A DNA stretch of 38,141 bases from Oribacterium sp. UBA5894 (GCA_002431355.1 DJEQ01000010.1:1-38141), one strand, 5' to 3'. Counted from the stretch's first letter, positions 8,052 through 16,472 are shown. Translations and numbers: made by a program. The notes: generated by a model not told the origin, from the sequence alone.

Positions 8052-8474
8052 ATGAAAGAAACAATTCACAGAAAAAGAAACCTGATCATGCTTCTCGTAC
8101 TTCTCGGGATCATCCTGATCAGCTTTTTGGCAGCGGCCCTGCTGCAGAAAAACAGTGGACCGAAGCTTGAGGTGGTGGTGCAGTATGGGGATCAGGAGAT
8201 TCTTCGAGTACCACTGAAGAAGGATGCCATGTATAAGATTGAGGATGGAAAGGCGGAAGAGGTTTCGCAGGATACGACGCTTACATCGCTTGGTGAGGAA
8301 GCCTATCCATCACAGCATGATGTCAATCTTCTGGAGGTCAAGGACGGAGAGGTCTGGATGGCGGAATCCAACTGCTCGAATCAGGTGTGCGTTTCCATCG
8401 GAAAGCTGAGTGGCTCCGATTACGATTTCCCGATTACCTGCCTTCCGCATGGACTCATTGTTGTCATTGAATAG
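8052..8474 (+). CDS. NusG_II-domain membrane-anchored protein
   Basis: A 140-residue protein with a single N-terminal membrane segment (residues 11-31) and an extracytoplasmic domain. It ends with the NusG domain II signature of Firmicutes: cysteines C108 and C113 in ESNCSNQVC and C130 in TCLPHGL, the usual C-x4-C...CLPH pattern. The family's biochemical role is not known to me. It is often found beside FMN-binding, ApbE or ThiW-like genes, and here it directly precedes a doubly FMN-binding reductase, which fits a flavin or redox link. The ATG at 8052 is not preceded by a strong ribosome binding site. A strong terminator follows at 8547-8585, so it is not obligatorily co-transcribed with the reductase. 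Confidence 0.85.
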   Translation: MKETIHRKRNLIMLLVLLGIILISFLAAALLQKNSGPKLEVVVQYGDQEILRVPLKKDAMYKIEDGKAEEVSQDTTLTSLGEEAYPSQHDVNLLEVKDGEVWMAESNCSNQVCVSIGKLSGSDYDFPITCLPHGLIVVIE

Positions 8475-8546
8475 AATTGATCCGATTCGATGAAAAGAGA
8501 ATAGATTCGATTCCGGCAACGCGTTGCGCTGCGAAGCGAATCAGCG

Positions 8547-8585
8547 GCCCCTGTGTAAAACGGCAAAAACACAGGGGCATTTTTG
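8547..8585 (+). terminator. Intrinsic terminator after the NusG_II gene
   Basis: GCCCCTGTGT (8547-8556) pairs perfectly with ACACAGGGGC (8569-8578) across a 12-base loop and is followed by ATTTTTG. Strong rho-independent terminator form. Confidence 0.88.
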
Positions 8586-8667
8586 TTACATATGAATAGA
8601 GAAGACAGAAAATAGTTAAAAAGCTGTTATAAATTGTGAAAAACTGTAAGAATACAGGGGCGTCAAC

Positions 8668-8696
8668 TTGTGTATCTATAGTAAATATGTTAATAT
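8668..8696 (+). promoter_or_regulatory. Predicted promoter of the flavoprotein reductase gene
   Basis: TTGTGT (8668-8673), 17-base spacer, TAATAT (8691-8696). The start codon is about 38 bases beyond the -10 box and has TAGGAGG upstream. The -10 box lies inside a perfect palindrome. Confidence 0.6.
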
Positions 8697-8702
8697 ATTA
8701 AC
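8689..8702. promoter_or_regulatory. Rex-like operator candidate on the reductase promoter
   Basis: GTTAA-TATA-TTAAC, a perfect 14-bp palindrome covering the -10 box. It matches the clostridial Rex consensus TTGTTAA-N4-TTAACAA at 11 of 14 fixed bases. Rex represses anaerobic NADH-consuming genes until NADH rises, which suits a terminal reductase. The same core lies at 794-807 before ptsH. Confidence 0.6.
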
Positions 8703-8734
8703 GTGTTTTTGTACTATTGATATTAGGAGGAACT

Positions 8735-11293
8735 ATGAAAAAAATTATAAGTGGCGCGATGGCAGCCTGCCTCGTGGCGTCGATGACGGCATGCTCATCG
8801 GCGAAGCCTGCAGAAACCCCTGCAGCAACGACCGCAGCAGCTGCTACAGCAGGAAGCTATGTAGCTGGTACCTATTCTGCATCCGAGCAGGGCTTCGCAG
8901 GGAAGGTAACCGTTACCATTACTACCAGTGATTCTGAAATTACCGATGTGAAAATCGAGGGTAAGGATGAGACACCGGATAAGGGTGGCGTAGCGATGGA
9001 GCAGCTGCAGGGTGATCTTCTTAAGGCACAGTCTGCAGATGTGGATGCGGTATCTGGATCGACGATCACGAGTGATGCCGTGAAGAAGGCATTCGCAGCA
9101 GCCGTTGAGAAGGCAAAGACGGGCGACAGCTCGACGGGATCCGATGAGGCCCTTGCATTTACGGCAGGCACCTATACCGGAACCGGCGTCGGCTATAATG
9201 GCCCGACAACGGTAGACGTTACCTTCGATGATCAGAAGATTACCGACATTAAGATCAATGAGACCAAGGAGACCGAGCATGTCGGCGATGTGGCATTTGA
9301 GATTCTGATTCCTCAGATGATCGAGGCCAATGGTACCGGCGTGGATGCTGTCTCCGGTGCAACCTTCTCCTCCAAGGCACTGAAGGATGCGGTCAATGAT
9401 GCCGCAGAGCAGGCCGGTGTGACGAATAAGGATGCGTTTACCTCGAACACCGTAGAGACGAAGGCACAGGATCCGATCGAGGATACCTGGGATGTCGTTG
9501 TAGTTGGTGGCGGTGGAGCCGGTATGGCAGCTGCAGCACAGGCTGCACAGAACGGGGATTCCGTTCTCGTTATCGAGAAGAACGCGGAAGTTGGTGGTAA
9601 TACCCTCGTTTCCGGTGGTCAGTACCAGTCCGTGATGCCGTATCTCGTATGGGATCCATCCGATCCGGATGCAACGACCGGTAAGGGCTATGATGGCAAT
9701 GAATACAATAAGGTAAAGTCCGTACAGGGCTGCATCGATGAGCTGAAGACCATTCTGAACTGGTCCGAGGAGCCATTCGATGAGGATTACTACAAGGATC
9801 ATGAGTATGTAGCCGGTGACATCGAGGAGCTTTCGAAGCACGGTGTCGTAGCGGATTATCTTCCAACCCTTCAGGCACTGAAGAAGGAAATCCAGGCCTA
9901 CCTTGACTGGGCACAGCCGAAGCTGGATGCCGGCACACCGGAGTCCGATCTTACGCTGTTCTCGACGGTAAACCTGCACATCTTCCAGACCTACTATGGC
10001 GGTCTTCGTCAGAGTGCCGACAAGTCCAGCTGGATTTATGGCGACGTTGACCTCGTTTCTCAGTTCATCGAGGATGGACAGGATCTGAAGCCATGGCTTG
10101 AGGATATGGGTTCTACCTTCGTCGAGGATACCCAGCCGACGCTCATCGGTGCACTGTGGTATCGTGAGAACCAGTTCATCGGTGCTGATGTCGATACCGA
10201 TGGCGATGGACAGAAGGAAGAGTATAAGGGCAGATGGGGCACCTACTTCGTCGCTCCGATGACCTCCTTCCTGAATGCAAACGATCACAACCAGATCATG
10301 ACCCGAACTACTGCAGAGGAGCTCATCCAGGAGGATGGCCGTGTAAGCGGTGTCAAGGCAACCATGTATGATGGCACGGAAGTAACTGCACACGCAAAGA
10401 AGGGTGTGGTTCTCGCTACCGGCGGCTATGCAGCCAACATCAAGAAGGTTGTAGAGACCAATGAGTACTGGGATCCGGAATATCTGAATGAGAAGACCGA
10501 AACCACGAATCGTGGTTCTCTCCAGGGCGATGGCATCACGATGGCCGAGGCTGTCGGTGCTGCAACGACCGGTATGGGCTATACGCAGCTGATGCCGATT
10601 TCCTGGGTCGACAATGGAGACCTTGCCTTCGGCGGCGGTGACTATGCCGTCTACATCAACCCGACGACAGGAAAGCGCTTCGTCGATGAGACCTCCGAGC
10701 GAGATGTTCTTTCTCTTGGCGAGTTCAGAAACGGTATTGAGTGGAATGGTCACAAGGGTGTTTTCATTGAAATCGCGAATGCCGCAACGCCAATTCCAGG
10801 ACCATATCCTTACCAGGATGAGGACGAGGATGGACGTCAGTATGTGCGCACCATCGGTGAGCTTGCTGATCTTCTGAAGGAAGAGGGCTTCGATACTGAC
10901 GTGGAGACCATTAAGGCTACCATCGAGGATTATGATCAGGCCATCATCAATGGCACACAGCCGGCCGATGTTTCGAAGAAGCAGTTCTCAGCACTGATCG
11001 GTGACTGTGAGAAGAACGACGATGGTTCCTACAAGGCCGATACCTATAACCTCGACGATGCAAAGCTTCGTATTCGTTTCCTTGCACCTTCAACTCATCA
11101 CACGATGGGTGGTGTAGCAGTCGACACCAAGCGTCACGTACTCGATGCGGACGGCAAGGTGATTGACGGTCTCTATGCGGCTGGTGAGGTAACCGGTGGC
11201 ATCCATGGTGGTAACCGTCTTGGCGGTAATGCCATCACAGAGATCTTCGTTTCCGGCCGTACGGCTGCAAACGCAATTACAGAAGACAACTGA
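8735..11293 (+). CDS. Secreted lipoprotein flavoprotein reductase: two FMN-binding domains plus fumarate-reductase-type FAD domain
   Basis: An 852-residue cell-surface oxidoreductase. A lipoprotein signal ends at C20 (SMTAC). Two FMN-binding domains follow, each with a flavinylation motif: DAVSGST (T110) and DAVSGAT (T210), the threonines normally modified by ApbE. From about 250 is the FAD domain: VVVGGGGAGMAAA (255-267), EVGGNT, and an active-site set resembling soluble fumarate reductases: R656 in SERD (the proton-donor position), H789 in HHTMGG and R828 in NRLGG. The HPT motif that binds fumarate reads TQLMPIS instead, so the electron acceptor may be another enoate (urocanate, cinnamate-like) rather than fumarate. 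There is no heme domain; electrons would enter through the FMNs. ATG 8735 is chosen over 8717 because TAGGAGG precedes it and the signal peptide starts there. Substrate is unresolved. Confidence 0.92.
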   Translation: MKKIISGAMAACLVASMTACSSAKPAETPAATTAAAATAGSYVAGTYSASEQGFAGKVTVTITTSDSEITDVKIEGKDETPDKGGVAMEQLQGDLLKAQSADVDAVSGSTITSDAVKKAFAAAVEKAKTGDSSTGSDEALAFTAGTYTGTGVGYNGPTTVDVTFDDQKITDIKINETKETEHVGDVAFEILIPQMIEANGTGVDAVSGATFSSKALKDAVNDAAEQAGVTNKDAFTSNTVETKAQDPIEDTWDVVVVGGGGAGMAAAAQAAQNGDSVLVIEKNAEVGGNTLVSGGQYQSVMPYLVWDPSDPDATTGKGYDGNEYNKVKSVQGCIDELKTILNWSEEPFDEDYYKDHEYVAGDIEELSKHGVVADYLPTLQALKKEIQAYLDWAQPKLDAGTPESDLTLFSTVNLHIFQTYYGGLRQSADKSSWIYGDVDLVSQFIEDGQDLKPWLEDMGSTFVEDTQPTLIGALWYRENQFIGADVDTDGDGQKEEYKGRWGTYFVAPMTSFLNANDHNQIMTRTTAEELIQEDGRVSGVKATMYDGTEVTAHAKKGVVLATGGYAANIKKVVETNEYWDPEYLNEKTETTNRGSLQGDGITMAEAVGAATTGMGYTQLMPISWVDNGDLAFGGGDYAVYINPTTGKRFVDETSERDVLSLGEFRNGIEWNGHKGVFIEIANAATPIPGPYPYQDEDEDGRQYVRTIGELADLLKEEGFDTDVETIKATIEDYDQAIINGTQPADVSKKQFSALIGDCEKNDDGSYKADTYNLDDAKLRIRFLAPSTHHTMGGVAVDTKRHVLDADGKVIDGLYAAGEVTGGIHGGNRLGGNAITEIFVSGRTAANAITEDN

Positions 11294-11329
11294 TATTTCA
11301 GCATATTCAATACACAAAAACCAAAGCTG

Positions 11330-11357
11330 GGCCGTCCCGAAAGGGACGGCCTTCTTG
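11330..11357 (+). terminator. Intrinsic terminator of the reductase gene
   Basis: GGCCGTCCC (11330-11338), loop GAAA, GGGACGGCC (11343-11351): a perfect 9-bp GC-rich stem followed by the short T-rich TTCTTG. Confidence 0.82.
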
Positions 11358-11383
11358 ATTATTCGAGCATTCAATACTATGAT
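11355..11383 (+). promoter_or_regulatory. Predicted promoter of the zinc-ribbon gene
   Basis: TTGATT (11355-11360), 17-base spacer and TATGAT (11378-11383), 30 bases before the ATG at 11414. It begins inside the T-tail of the preceding terminator. Confidence 0.55.
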
Positions 11384-11413
11384 GTAGGCTAAATTATTGA
11401 TTGAGGTGAGTAC

Positions 11414-12076
11414 ATGAAATGTCCAAAATGCGGTAAAGAGATTTCAGCATATGATAAGACCTGCCCAGCCTGCGGAACGCCGATCATTAAAATACGTCCG
11501 AAAAGGGTCTGCATGAACTGCGGATCCGAGGTGCCAGACGATGCAAGCGTCTGTCCAGGCTGTGGGAGACCAGTGAAACGAAGAAGCACGCAGCAGGGGG
11601 AAGAAAGGGATACATTCCATGAAACGGGCACAGAACATACAGATCCGAAGGCTTCGCGAATCGAAGCCATCATTCAGGCACTGAAAAAGGATCGCTATGC
11701 CTGGCTGCAGGCCGTGCTGCCACCCATACTGGCCTTTCTGTACCATGCGTTCTTCCTTCAGGACAACGAGACCTTTAATCTTATGAACACGGCTCTGATT
11801 CTGGAAGGACTGACCTTCTTTTTTGGCTATCTTGATGTAAAGGATATCAGTCAGAGAACCGAAATGTATGGCGGGATGGCGTTCAGCAGTCGGTACGTGT
11901 ACTTAAGCTATTTCCTTCCTGTGCTTAGCTTCTGGGAACGGCGTACACTTCCGGGAATGAAGCGACATGCATCCTATCCGATGGTACATGCGGTCCTCCT
12001 TCTCCTGTTTGTTGTGCTTATGCTGATGAGCTCGCATGCGGTTGCACTTTACGGGGCTGGCTCTGGCATGCTGTAA
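11414..12076 (+). CDS. Double zinc-ribbon membrane protein, function unknown
   Basis: A 220-residue protein. The N terminus has two four-cysteine zinc ribbons in tandem: C3, C6, C17, C20 and C33, C36, C47, C50, each CxxC-x10-CxxC. A charged linker (about 55-95) follows. The C-terminal half is hydrophobic with three or four membrane segments, near residues 99-115, 123-140, 158-173 and 190-212. Such zinc-ribbon plus membrane proteins are common in Lachnospiraceae with no assigned role. It stands alone with its own promoter and GAGGTGAG ribosome binding site. No clear terminator is seen after it. Confidence 0.75.
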   Translation: MKCPKCGKEISAYDKTCPACGTPIIKIRPKRVCMNCGSEVPDDASVCPGCGRPVKRRSTQQGEERDTFHETGTEHTDPKASRIEAIIQALKKDRYAWLQAVLPPILAFLYHAFFLQDNETFNLMNTALILEGLTFFFGYLDVKDISQRTEMYGGMAFSSRYVYLSYFLPVLSFWERRTLPGMKRHASYPMVHAVLLLLFVVLMLMSSHAVALYGAGSGML

Positions 12077-12172
12077 AAAATTCATCCAAAATTTTCTTTC
12101 TGAACCGTTTTGATTCGTAGAACCGTATGAGTTCTATAACAAAACAGATAACCAGCTATAGCTAATTCCTAC

Positions 12173-12200
12173 TTTACACATGGGAAATCTAGAGTATAAT
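12173..12200 (+). promoter_or_regulatory. Predicted promoter of the amidohydrolase-metNIQ operon
   Basis: TTTACA (12173-12178), 16-base spacer, consensus TATAAT (12195-12200). The transcript would start near 12207 and reach the ATG at 12231, which rules out the in-frame upstream ATG at 12180. No SAM riboswitch or T-box fits in the short leader. Confidence 0.75.
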
Positions 12201-12230
12201 GTGATTCAATCGTTGAAAGGAAGAAAAGAC

Positions 12231-13406
12231 ATGAATATACAGGAAGAAGCGGTGAACATTGAATCGGAACTGATTGCTTTAAGAAGGTATTTTCATCAGC
12301 ATCCTGAGCAGTCCTGGAAAGAATGGAACACACAGAAGAAAATCGAGGAAGAACTCGATACACTTGGAATTCCTTATGAGACTCCTTATAAGACGGCGGT
12401 GATTGCGACCATCAAGGGAGCACATGCAAGTGATCATATCCTGGGAATTCGTGCGGATATCGATGCACTTCCAGTGACGGAAAAGACAGCGTGTCCGTTC
12501 AAATCGGAGAATGAAGGCACGATGCATGCCTGTGGTCATGATACGCATACAGCGATTCTGCTTGCCACCGCGAAGGTCCTGGCCGCACATCGTGATGAAC
12601 TTCCAGTGACGGTACGTCTCATCTTCCAGCCAGCAGAGGAATTCATTGAAGACTCGGGTGCCCTTCATTTGAAAACAGTGCCTTCGGTTCTGGAATGTGA
12701 ACGCCTGATTGGATTACATATCATGAGTGCACTGGAGGCAGGAGAAGCTGCACTTAATGATGGGCCGATCATGGCAAGTGCCGATACCTTTGACGTCTAT
12801 ATTGACGGAAAGGGCGGACATGGCGCACACCCAGAACAGTGTATTGACCCGATTCAGGCAGGTGTCGAATTTGTTCAGAGTCTGAACCGAATCGTGGCAA
12901 GAGAAATGAATGCCATCATTCCCGTTGTAGTCAGCATTACACAGTTCGTTGCTGGAACCACCTCCAATGTGATTCCGGCAACAGCACATCTTAGCGGCAC
13001 AACGCGTGCGGCAGATCCGAAGGTACGTGACCGTTTTCCAGATCTCCTGCAGCGAACGGCGTCCGCAGTTGCACTCGATACGGAAACACATATTCGTGTC
13101 GATTATCATTTCGGCTGCGCGGTGACCATCAATGATCCAGAGGTAGCTGCGACCGGGAGAAGGGCAGCTGTACAGGTGTTTGGGGAAGACCATATTCAGA
13201 AGGTTCCATTTTCCATGGGTGGTGAGGACTTTTCGAAATATACGAATCCGAAAGCCTTCCTCATTCTGGGTGGTGGGGTGCATGACCCTGCGAAGCGCTT
13301 TCCACAGCACTCCCCGTATTTTGAAATTGACGAATCCGTTCTGAAAAATGGCGTGGCCTATTTCCTCCAGTACATCGAGGAGTGGGCGAAGGAGCTCGCA
13401 CTTTAA
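12231..13406 (+). CDS. M20-family amidohydrolase (N-acyl-amino-acid hydrolase type)
   Basis: A 391-residue zinc amidohydrolase of the M20D group, which cleaves N-acyl or N-acetyl amino acids and related amides. Motifs: GIRADIDALP (72-81), HACGHDTH (99-106) with metal ligands, QPAEE (133-137) with the catalytic Glu, GKGGHGAHP in the dimerisation domain, and the late metal motif MGGEDFSKY. The start at 12231 is chosen because GAAAGGAAG precedes it and the promoter overlaps the earlier ATG. It lies 76 bases before metN and is likely co-transcribed with metNIQ, which suggests that it releases methionine or another amino acid from an imported acyl derivative. That pairing is inferred from position. 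Confidence 0.9.
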   Translation: MNIQEEAVNIESELIALRRYFHQHPEQSWKEWNTQKKIEEELDTLGIPYETPYKTAVIATIKGAHASDHILGIRADIDALPVTEKTACPFKSENEGTMHACGHDTHTAILLATAKVLAAHRDELPVTVRLIFQPAEEFIEDSGALHLKTVPSVLECERLIGLHIMSALEAGEAALNDGPIMASADTFDVYIDGKGGHGAHPEQCIDPIQAGVEFVQSLNRIVAREMNAIIPVVVSITQFVAGTTSNVIPATAHLSGTTRAADPKVRDRFPDLLQRTASAVALDTETHIRVDYHFGCAVTINDPEVAATGRRAAVQVFGEDHIQKVPFSMGGEDFSKYTNPKAFLILGGGVHDPAKRFPQHSPYFEIDESVLKNGVAYFLQYIEEWAKELAL

Positions 13407-13482
13407 ATGGAACGGAGGTCTGCAAGGAGCCAGAACCCAGCTTCGTGCAGCGTATAGAAAACGTAAGGAGTTATGTTAAAGC

Positions 13483-14508
13483 ATGAGTATGATTGAATTT
13501 CAGCACCTTACGAAGGTGTTTGATGGAAAAACCAAGGTGCATGCCCTTCACGATGTGTCCTTGAGCATAGAGAAAGGCGATATTTATGGCATCATCGGTT
13601 ATTCCGGTGCTGGAAAGTCTACGCTGGTACGTATGATCAATGCACTGGAAATTCCAACAAGTGGAAAGGTATGGGTGGATGGACAGGATCTGAGTACCCT
13701 GAGCGAAAAGGAGCTTCGAACGCTTCGAAAATCCATCGGCATGATCTTTCAGCAGTTTAATCTTTTAAATTCGAAAACCATTTATGACAATGTTGCGATC
13801 CCGCTGAAGCTGAATGGGATTCCGAAGCCGGACATTGAAAAAAGAGTGAACGAGCTTCTTTCATTCGTCGGACTCTCCGAAAAGAAGCTGGCATATCCGG
13901 ATCAGCTGTCCGGCGGACAGAAGCAGCGTGTTGGCATTGCCCGTGCCCTGGCTACGAATCCGAAGATTCTTCTCTGCGATGAGGCTACTTCAGCACTCGA
14001 TCCGAAAACGACAGAGTCGATTCTTGAGCTTCTGAAGCAGATCAATGAAAAGATGGGCGTGACCGTTGTGGTGATCACACATGAGATGAATGTTATCCGA
14101 CAGATCTGTAATAAGGTTGCTGTCATGGATTATGGAAAAATCGTAGAATTTGGCGAGGTTGTAGATGTGTTCACAAATCCGAAATCCACGATTGCCCAGG
14201 AATTCGTTGGAAATCTCATTCATGATGAGGTACCGGCACCACTCATCCCAGCCATAAAATCGATGACGACGAATTATCAGATTCTTCGCATCAAGATGCA
14301 AAACCATGAGCATACGGAGCCGCTGCTATGGGAGCTGAATACGAAATACCAGGTAAAAACGAATCTTCTCTACTGTACGATCAATGTCATCGAGGGCGTG
14401 GTCATTGGCATCATGCTCATCCTTTTTGAAGGAACGGACGAAGAAATCGAGAAGTGTAAGAAGCACATCATTGAAACAGGAGAAGAGTTTGAGGAGGTGA
14501 TTCTATGA
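13483..14508 (+). CDS. metN: Methionine ABC transporter ATP-binding protein
   Basis: The 341-residue ATPase of the MetNIQ importer. Walker A GYSGAGKST is at 39-47, the Q-loop in MIFQQFNLLNSKT, the signature LSGGQKQRVGIARAL near 140-155, and Walker B ILLCDEATSALDP. The extra C-terminal part (about 265-341) has the size and look of the NIL domain, the methionine-sensing inhibitory domain that distinguishes MetN from other amino-acid ATPases. The TAAGGAG ribosome binding site is about 11 bases from the ATG, slightly long. The gene overlaps metI by four bases (ATGA). Confidence 0.94.
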   Translation: MSMIEFQHLTKVFDGKTKVHALHDVSLSIEKGDIYGIIGYSGAGKSTLVRMINALEIPTSGKVWVDGQDLSTLSEKELRTLRKSIGMIFQQFNLLNSKTIYDNVAIPLKLNGIPKPDIEKRVNELLSFVGLSEKKLAYPDQLSGGQKQRVGIARALATNPKILLCDEATSALDPKTTESILELLKQINEKMGVTVVVITHEMNVIRQICNKVAVMDYGKIVEFGEVVDVFTNPKSTIAQEFVGNLIHDEVPAPLIPAIKSMTTNYQILRIKMQNHEHTEPLLWELNTKYQVKTNLLYCTINVIEGVVIGIMLILFEGTDEEIEKCKKHIIETGEEFEEVIL

Positions 14509-15182
14509 CACAGCAGCTGGAAGCCTTTCTGGGCGTACCCATCGAAAAAGTTGTAAAATCCGGATGCGAAACCATCTATATGGTGGGGTGGTCTCTATTG
14601 ATTGGTGCTGTGATTGGATTTATCATCGCCGTCTTTCTCTGGATGAGTCGAAAGGATGGGCTGAAACGAAATGACATCGTATATTTCGTGCTAAACAGCA
14701 TCATTAATATCGTCCGCTCTACACCGTTCATCATTCTGATGGTGACCGTGATGCCATTGACCAAACTGATCATCGGCACACGTATAGGTACGAAGGCCTG
14801 TCTGGTGCCTCTGATTTTATACATTTCACCGTACTTTGCACGACTGATCGAAGGTGCACTCTTGGGCGTGGATCCTGGTATTGTGGAAGCTGCAAAATCG
14901 ATGGGTGCGACCACCTTTCAGATCATTACGCAGTTTGTGTTCCCAGAGGCCTTTGGATCGATGGTCATCGGCATTACGACTGGAACTGTTGGACTGATTG
15001 GCGCGACTGCCATGGCAGGATACATTGGCGGAGGCGGTGTCGGCAATCTGGCTCTCACCTATGGCTATCAGACCTTCAATACGAACCTTATGATCTTTAC
15101 GGTGATCATCCTCATCATTTTCGTGCAGATCGTACAGACGATCGGAAACAAGATTGCAGAAAAGCGAAGAATGCATCTCTGA
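14505..15182 (+). CDS. metI: Methionine ABC transporter permease
   Basis: A 225-residue inner-membrane permease with about five membrane segments (for example around 27-48, 65-90, 155-175 and 190-212). The ATPase-docking EAA loop is visible as EAAKSMGATTFQIITQFVFPEA, whose typical MetI wording supports the assignment. Translation is coupled to metN by a four-base overlap. A 124-base gap with no clear terminator separates it from metQ. Confidence 0.94.
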   Translation: MTQQLEAFLGVPIEKVVKSGCETIYMVGWSLLIGAVIGFIIAVFLWMSRKDGLKRNDIVYFVLNSIINIVRSTPFIILMVTVMPLTKLIIGTRIGTKACLVPLILYISPYFARLIEGALLGVDPGIVEAAKSMGATTFQIITQFVFPEAFGSMVIGITTGTVGLIGATAMAGYIGGGGVGNLALTYGYQTFNTNLMIFTVIILIIFVQIVQTIGNKIAEKRRMHL

Positions 15183-15306
15183 CCTCAGTGCATGAAAGTC
15201 AAGCGTTTATTTTATGAAAACCGGTTTCCGGAGACCGATTTCAATACTGAACTGTGAAATCACAGCTTCGACCCTTTACATCTTAGGAAAAAACAAGGAG
15301 AAAATT

Positions 15307-16296
15307 ATGAAAAAGTCATTATCTGTACTTGCTGTAGCCGCACTTGTTGCAAGCACCGTCGCTGCCTGCGGCTCTTCCTCTGCACCTGAAACCACCGCTG
15401 CACAGACGACAAAGGCTGCCGAAACAGAAGCTGCAAGCACGGCTGCCACAGAGGCCGCAACGGAGGCTGCGACGGAAGCTGCAGGGGAGAGCAGTACAAG
15501 TGTGGACACTTCGAATGTCGGTGTGGCTGGAACCGCTGATCCAGATCATAAGGAAATTAAGTTTTCGAAATCCTGGGGTCCATACTCCGTGCTGTTTGAG
15601 GAGCAGATTGCACCGCTTCTCGAGGCACAGGGCTATACCGTCACACCCGTCGAGTTTGCAGACCTTCAATCCGCAGATGTTGCCGTTCAGGATGGAGAGG
15701 TCGATGTCAATGTCGAACAGCATACGGCGTACATGGAGAACTTTAACAAGTCGCAGAATGCCGATCTTGTGAATCTGAGCCCGATTCCAACCGTCCCGGC
15801 AGGGATCTATTCAGATACGCACAAGTCTCTGGATGAGATCGGTGACGGTATGACCATTCTGGTTCCAGATGATGCAGCCAATACGGCAAGAGCCTATGCC
15901 CTGCTTCAGAAGGCAGGATGGATCACGCTGGATTCCAGCAAGGATCTCTCCACGGTGACGCAGCAGGATATCAAGGAGAATCCGCATAACCTGACGTTTA
16001 CCGAGATGACTTCTGTCAACATCCCACCCGTTCTTTCAGATGCAGATTATGCCGTGATCACGGGTTCCATCGTGTACAATGCAAAGATTGATCCTTCCAC
16101 GGCTCTCCTTCAGGAAGACATCCTTCCACACCTTCTTCTGCAGGTTGTTGTAAAGGCAGAGAACAAGGATGCACAGTGGGCGAAGGACATCGTTGCTGCC
16201 TACCATTCACAGCAGCTGAAGGATTACATGGACAGCACCAACAATGAAAACGGTCTCTGGTTTGTACCGGAGGAGCTGACGGCAGGACTGAAGTAA
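15307..16296 (+). CDS. metQ: Methionine-binding lipoprotein (NlpA/MetQ family)
   Basis: The 329-residue substrate-binding protein of the importer. The signal peptide ends in the lipobox VAAC with C21 as the lipid anchor. An Ala/Thr/Glu-rich linker (about 25-65) precedes the binding domain, which has the family wording GPYSVLFEEQIAPLLEAQGY, DVNVEQHTAYMENF and VPDDAANTARAYALLQKAGWI. The start at 15307 is chosen for the AAGGAG before it and the signal peptide. The frame is open back to 15214 without family features. A strong terminator follows at 16316. Confidence 0.95.
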   Translation: MKKSLSVLAVAALVASTVAACGSSSAPETTAAQTTKAAETEAASTAATEAATEAATEAAGESSTSVDTSNVGVAGTADPDHKEIKFSKSWGPYSVLFEEQIAPLLEAQGYTVTPVEFADLQSADVAVQDGEVDVNVEQHTAYMENFNKSQNADLVNLSPIPTVPAGIYSDTHKSLDEIGDGMTILVPDDAANTARAYALLQKAGWITLDSSKDLSTVTQQDIKENPHNLTFTEMTSVNIPPVLSDADYAVITGSIVYNAKIDPSTALLQEDILPHLLLQVVVKAENKDAQWAKDIVAAYHSQQLKDYMDSTNNENGLWFVPEELTAGLK

Positions 16297-16315
16297 GGTT
16301 CGCGGTTTAGCAGGA

Positions 16316-16344
16316 GGACGCAGCGCAGGCTGCGTCCTTTTTTT
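16316..16344 (+). terminator. Intrinsic terminator of the metNIQ operon
   Basis: GGACGCAGC (16316-16324), loop GCAG, GCTGCGTCC (16329-16337), then seven T. Perfect 9-bp stem; classic form. Confidence 0.92.
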
Positions 16345-16350
16345 GTACTG

Positions 16351-16376
16351 ATCCACGATTGTTTACAATCGTGGAT
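16351..16376. repeat. Perfect 11-bp inverted repeat just after the metQ terminator
   Basis: ATCCACGATTG (16351-16361), loop TTTA, CAATCGTGGAT (16366-16376). There is no T run after it, so it is not a normal terminator on the plus strand. It lies 96 bases before the fliB-like gene and could be an operator, a REP-like element or an RNA-stabilising hairpin. No second copy was noticed in the window. Confidence 0.7.
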
Positions 16377-16472
16377 GCCCCCGGACGGCGAGGCTGAATT
16401 TTACCGGTTTACTTAAAGATGTGGAGCTGATAAGATAGGATGTATATGAGCGTTGGAAGGAGTGCATCTCAA

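Noticed and set aside
8795..10753. 652-codon open frame on the minus strand
   Set aside because: It is antisense to the flavoprotein gene, has no family motifs or ribosome binding site, and its residues mirror the codon bias of the sense gene.
12077..12230. SAM riboswitch or T-box before the met genes
   Set aside because: The predicted promoter leaves a leader of only about 24 bases, and no conserved elements were seen.
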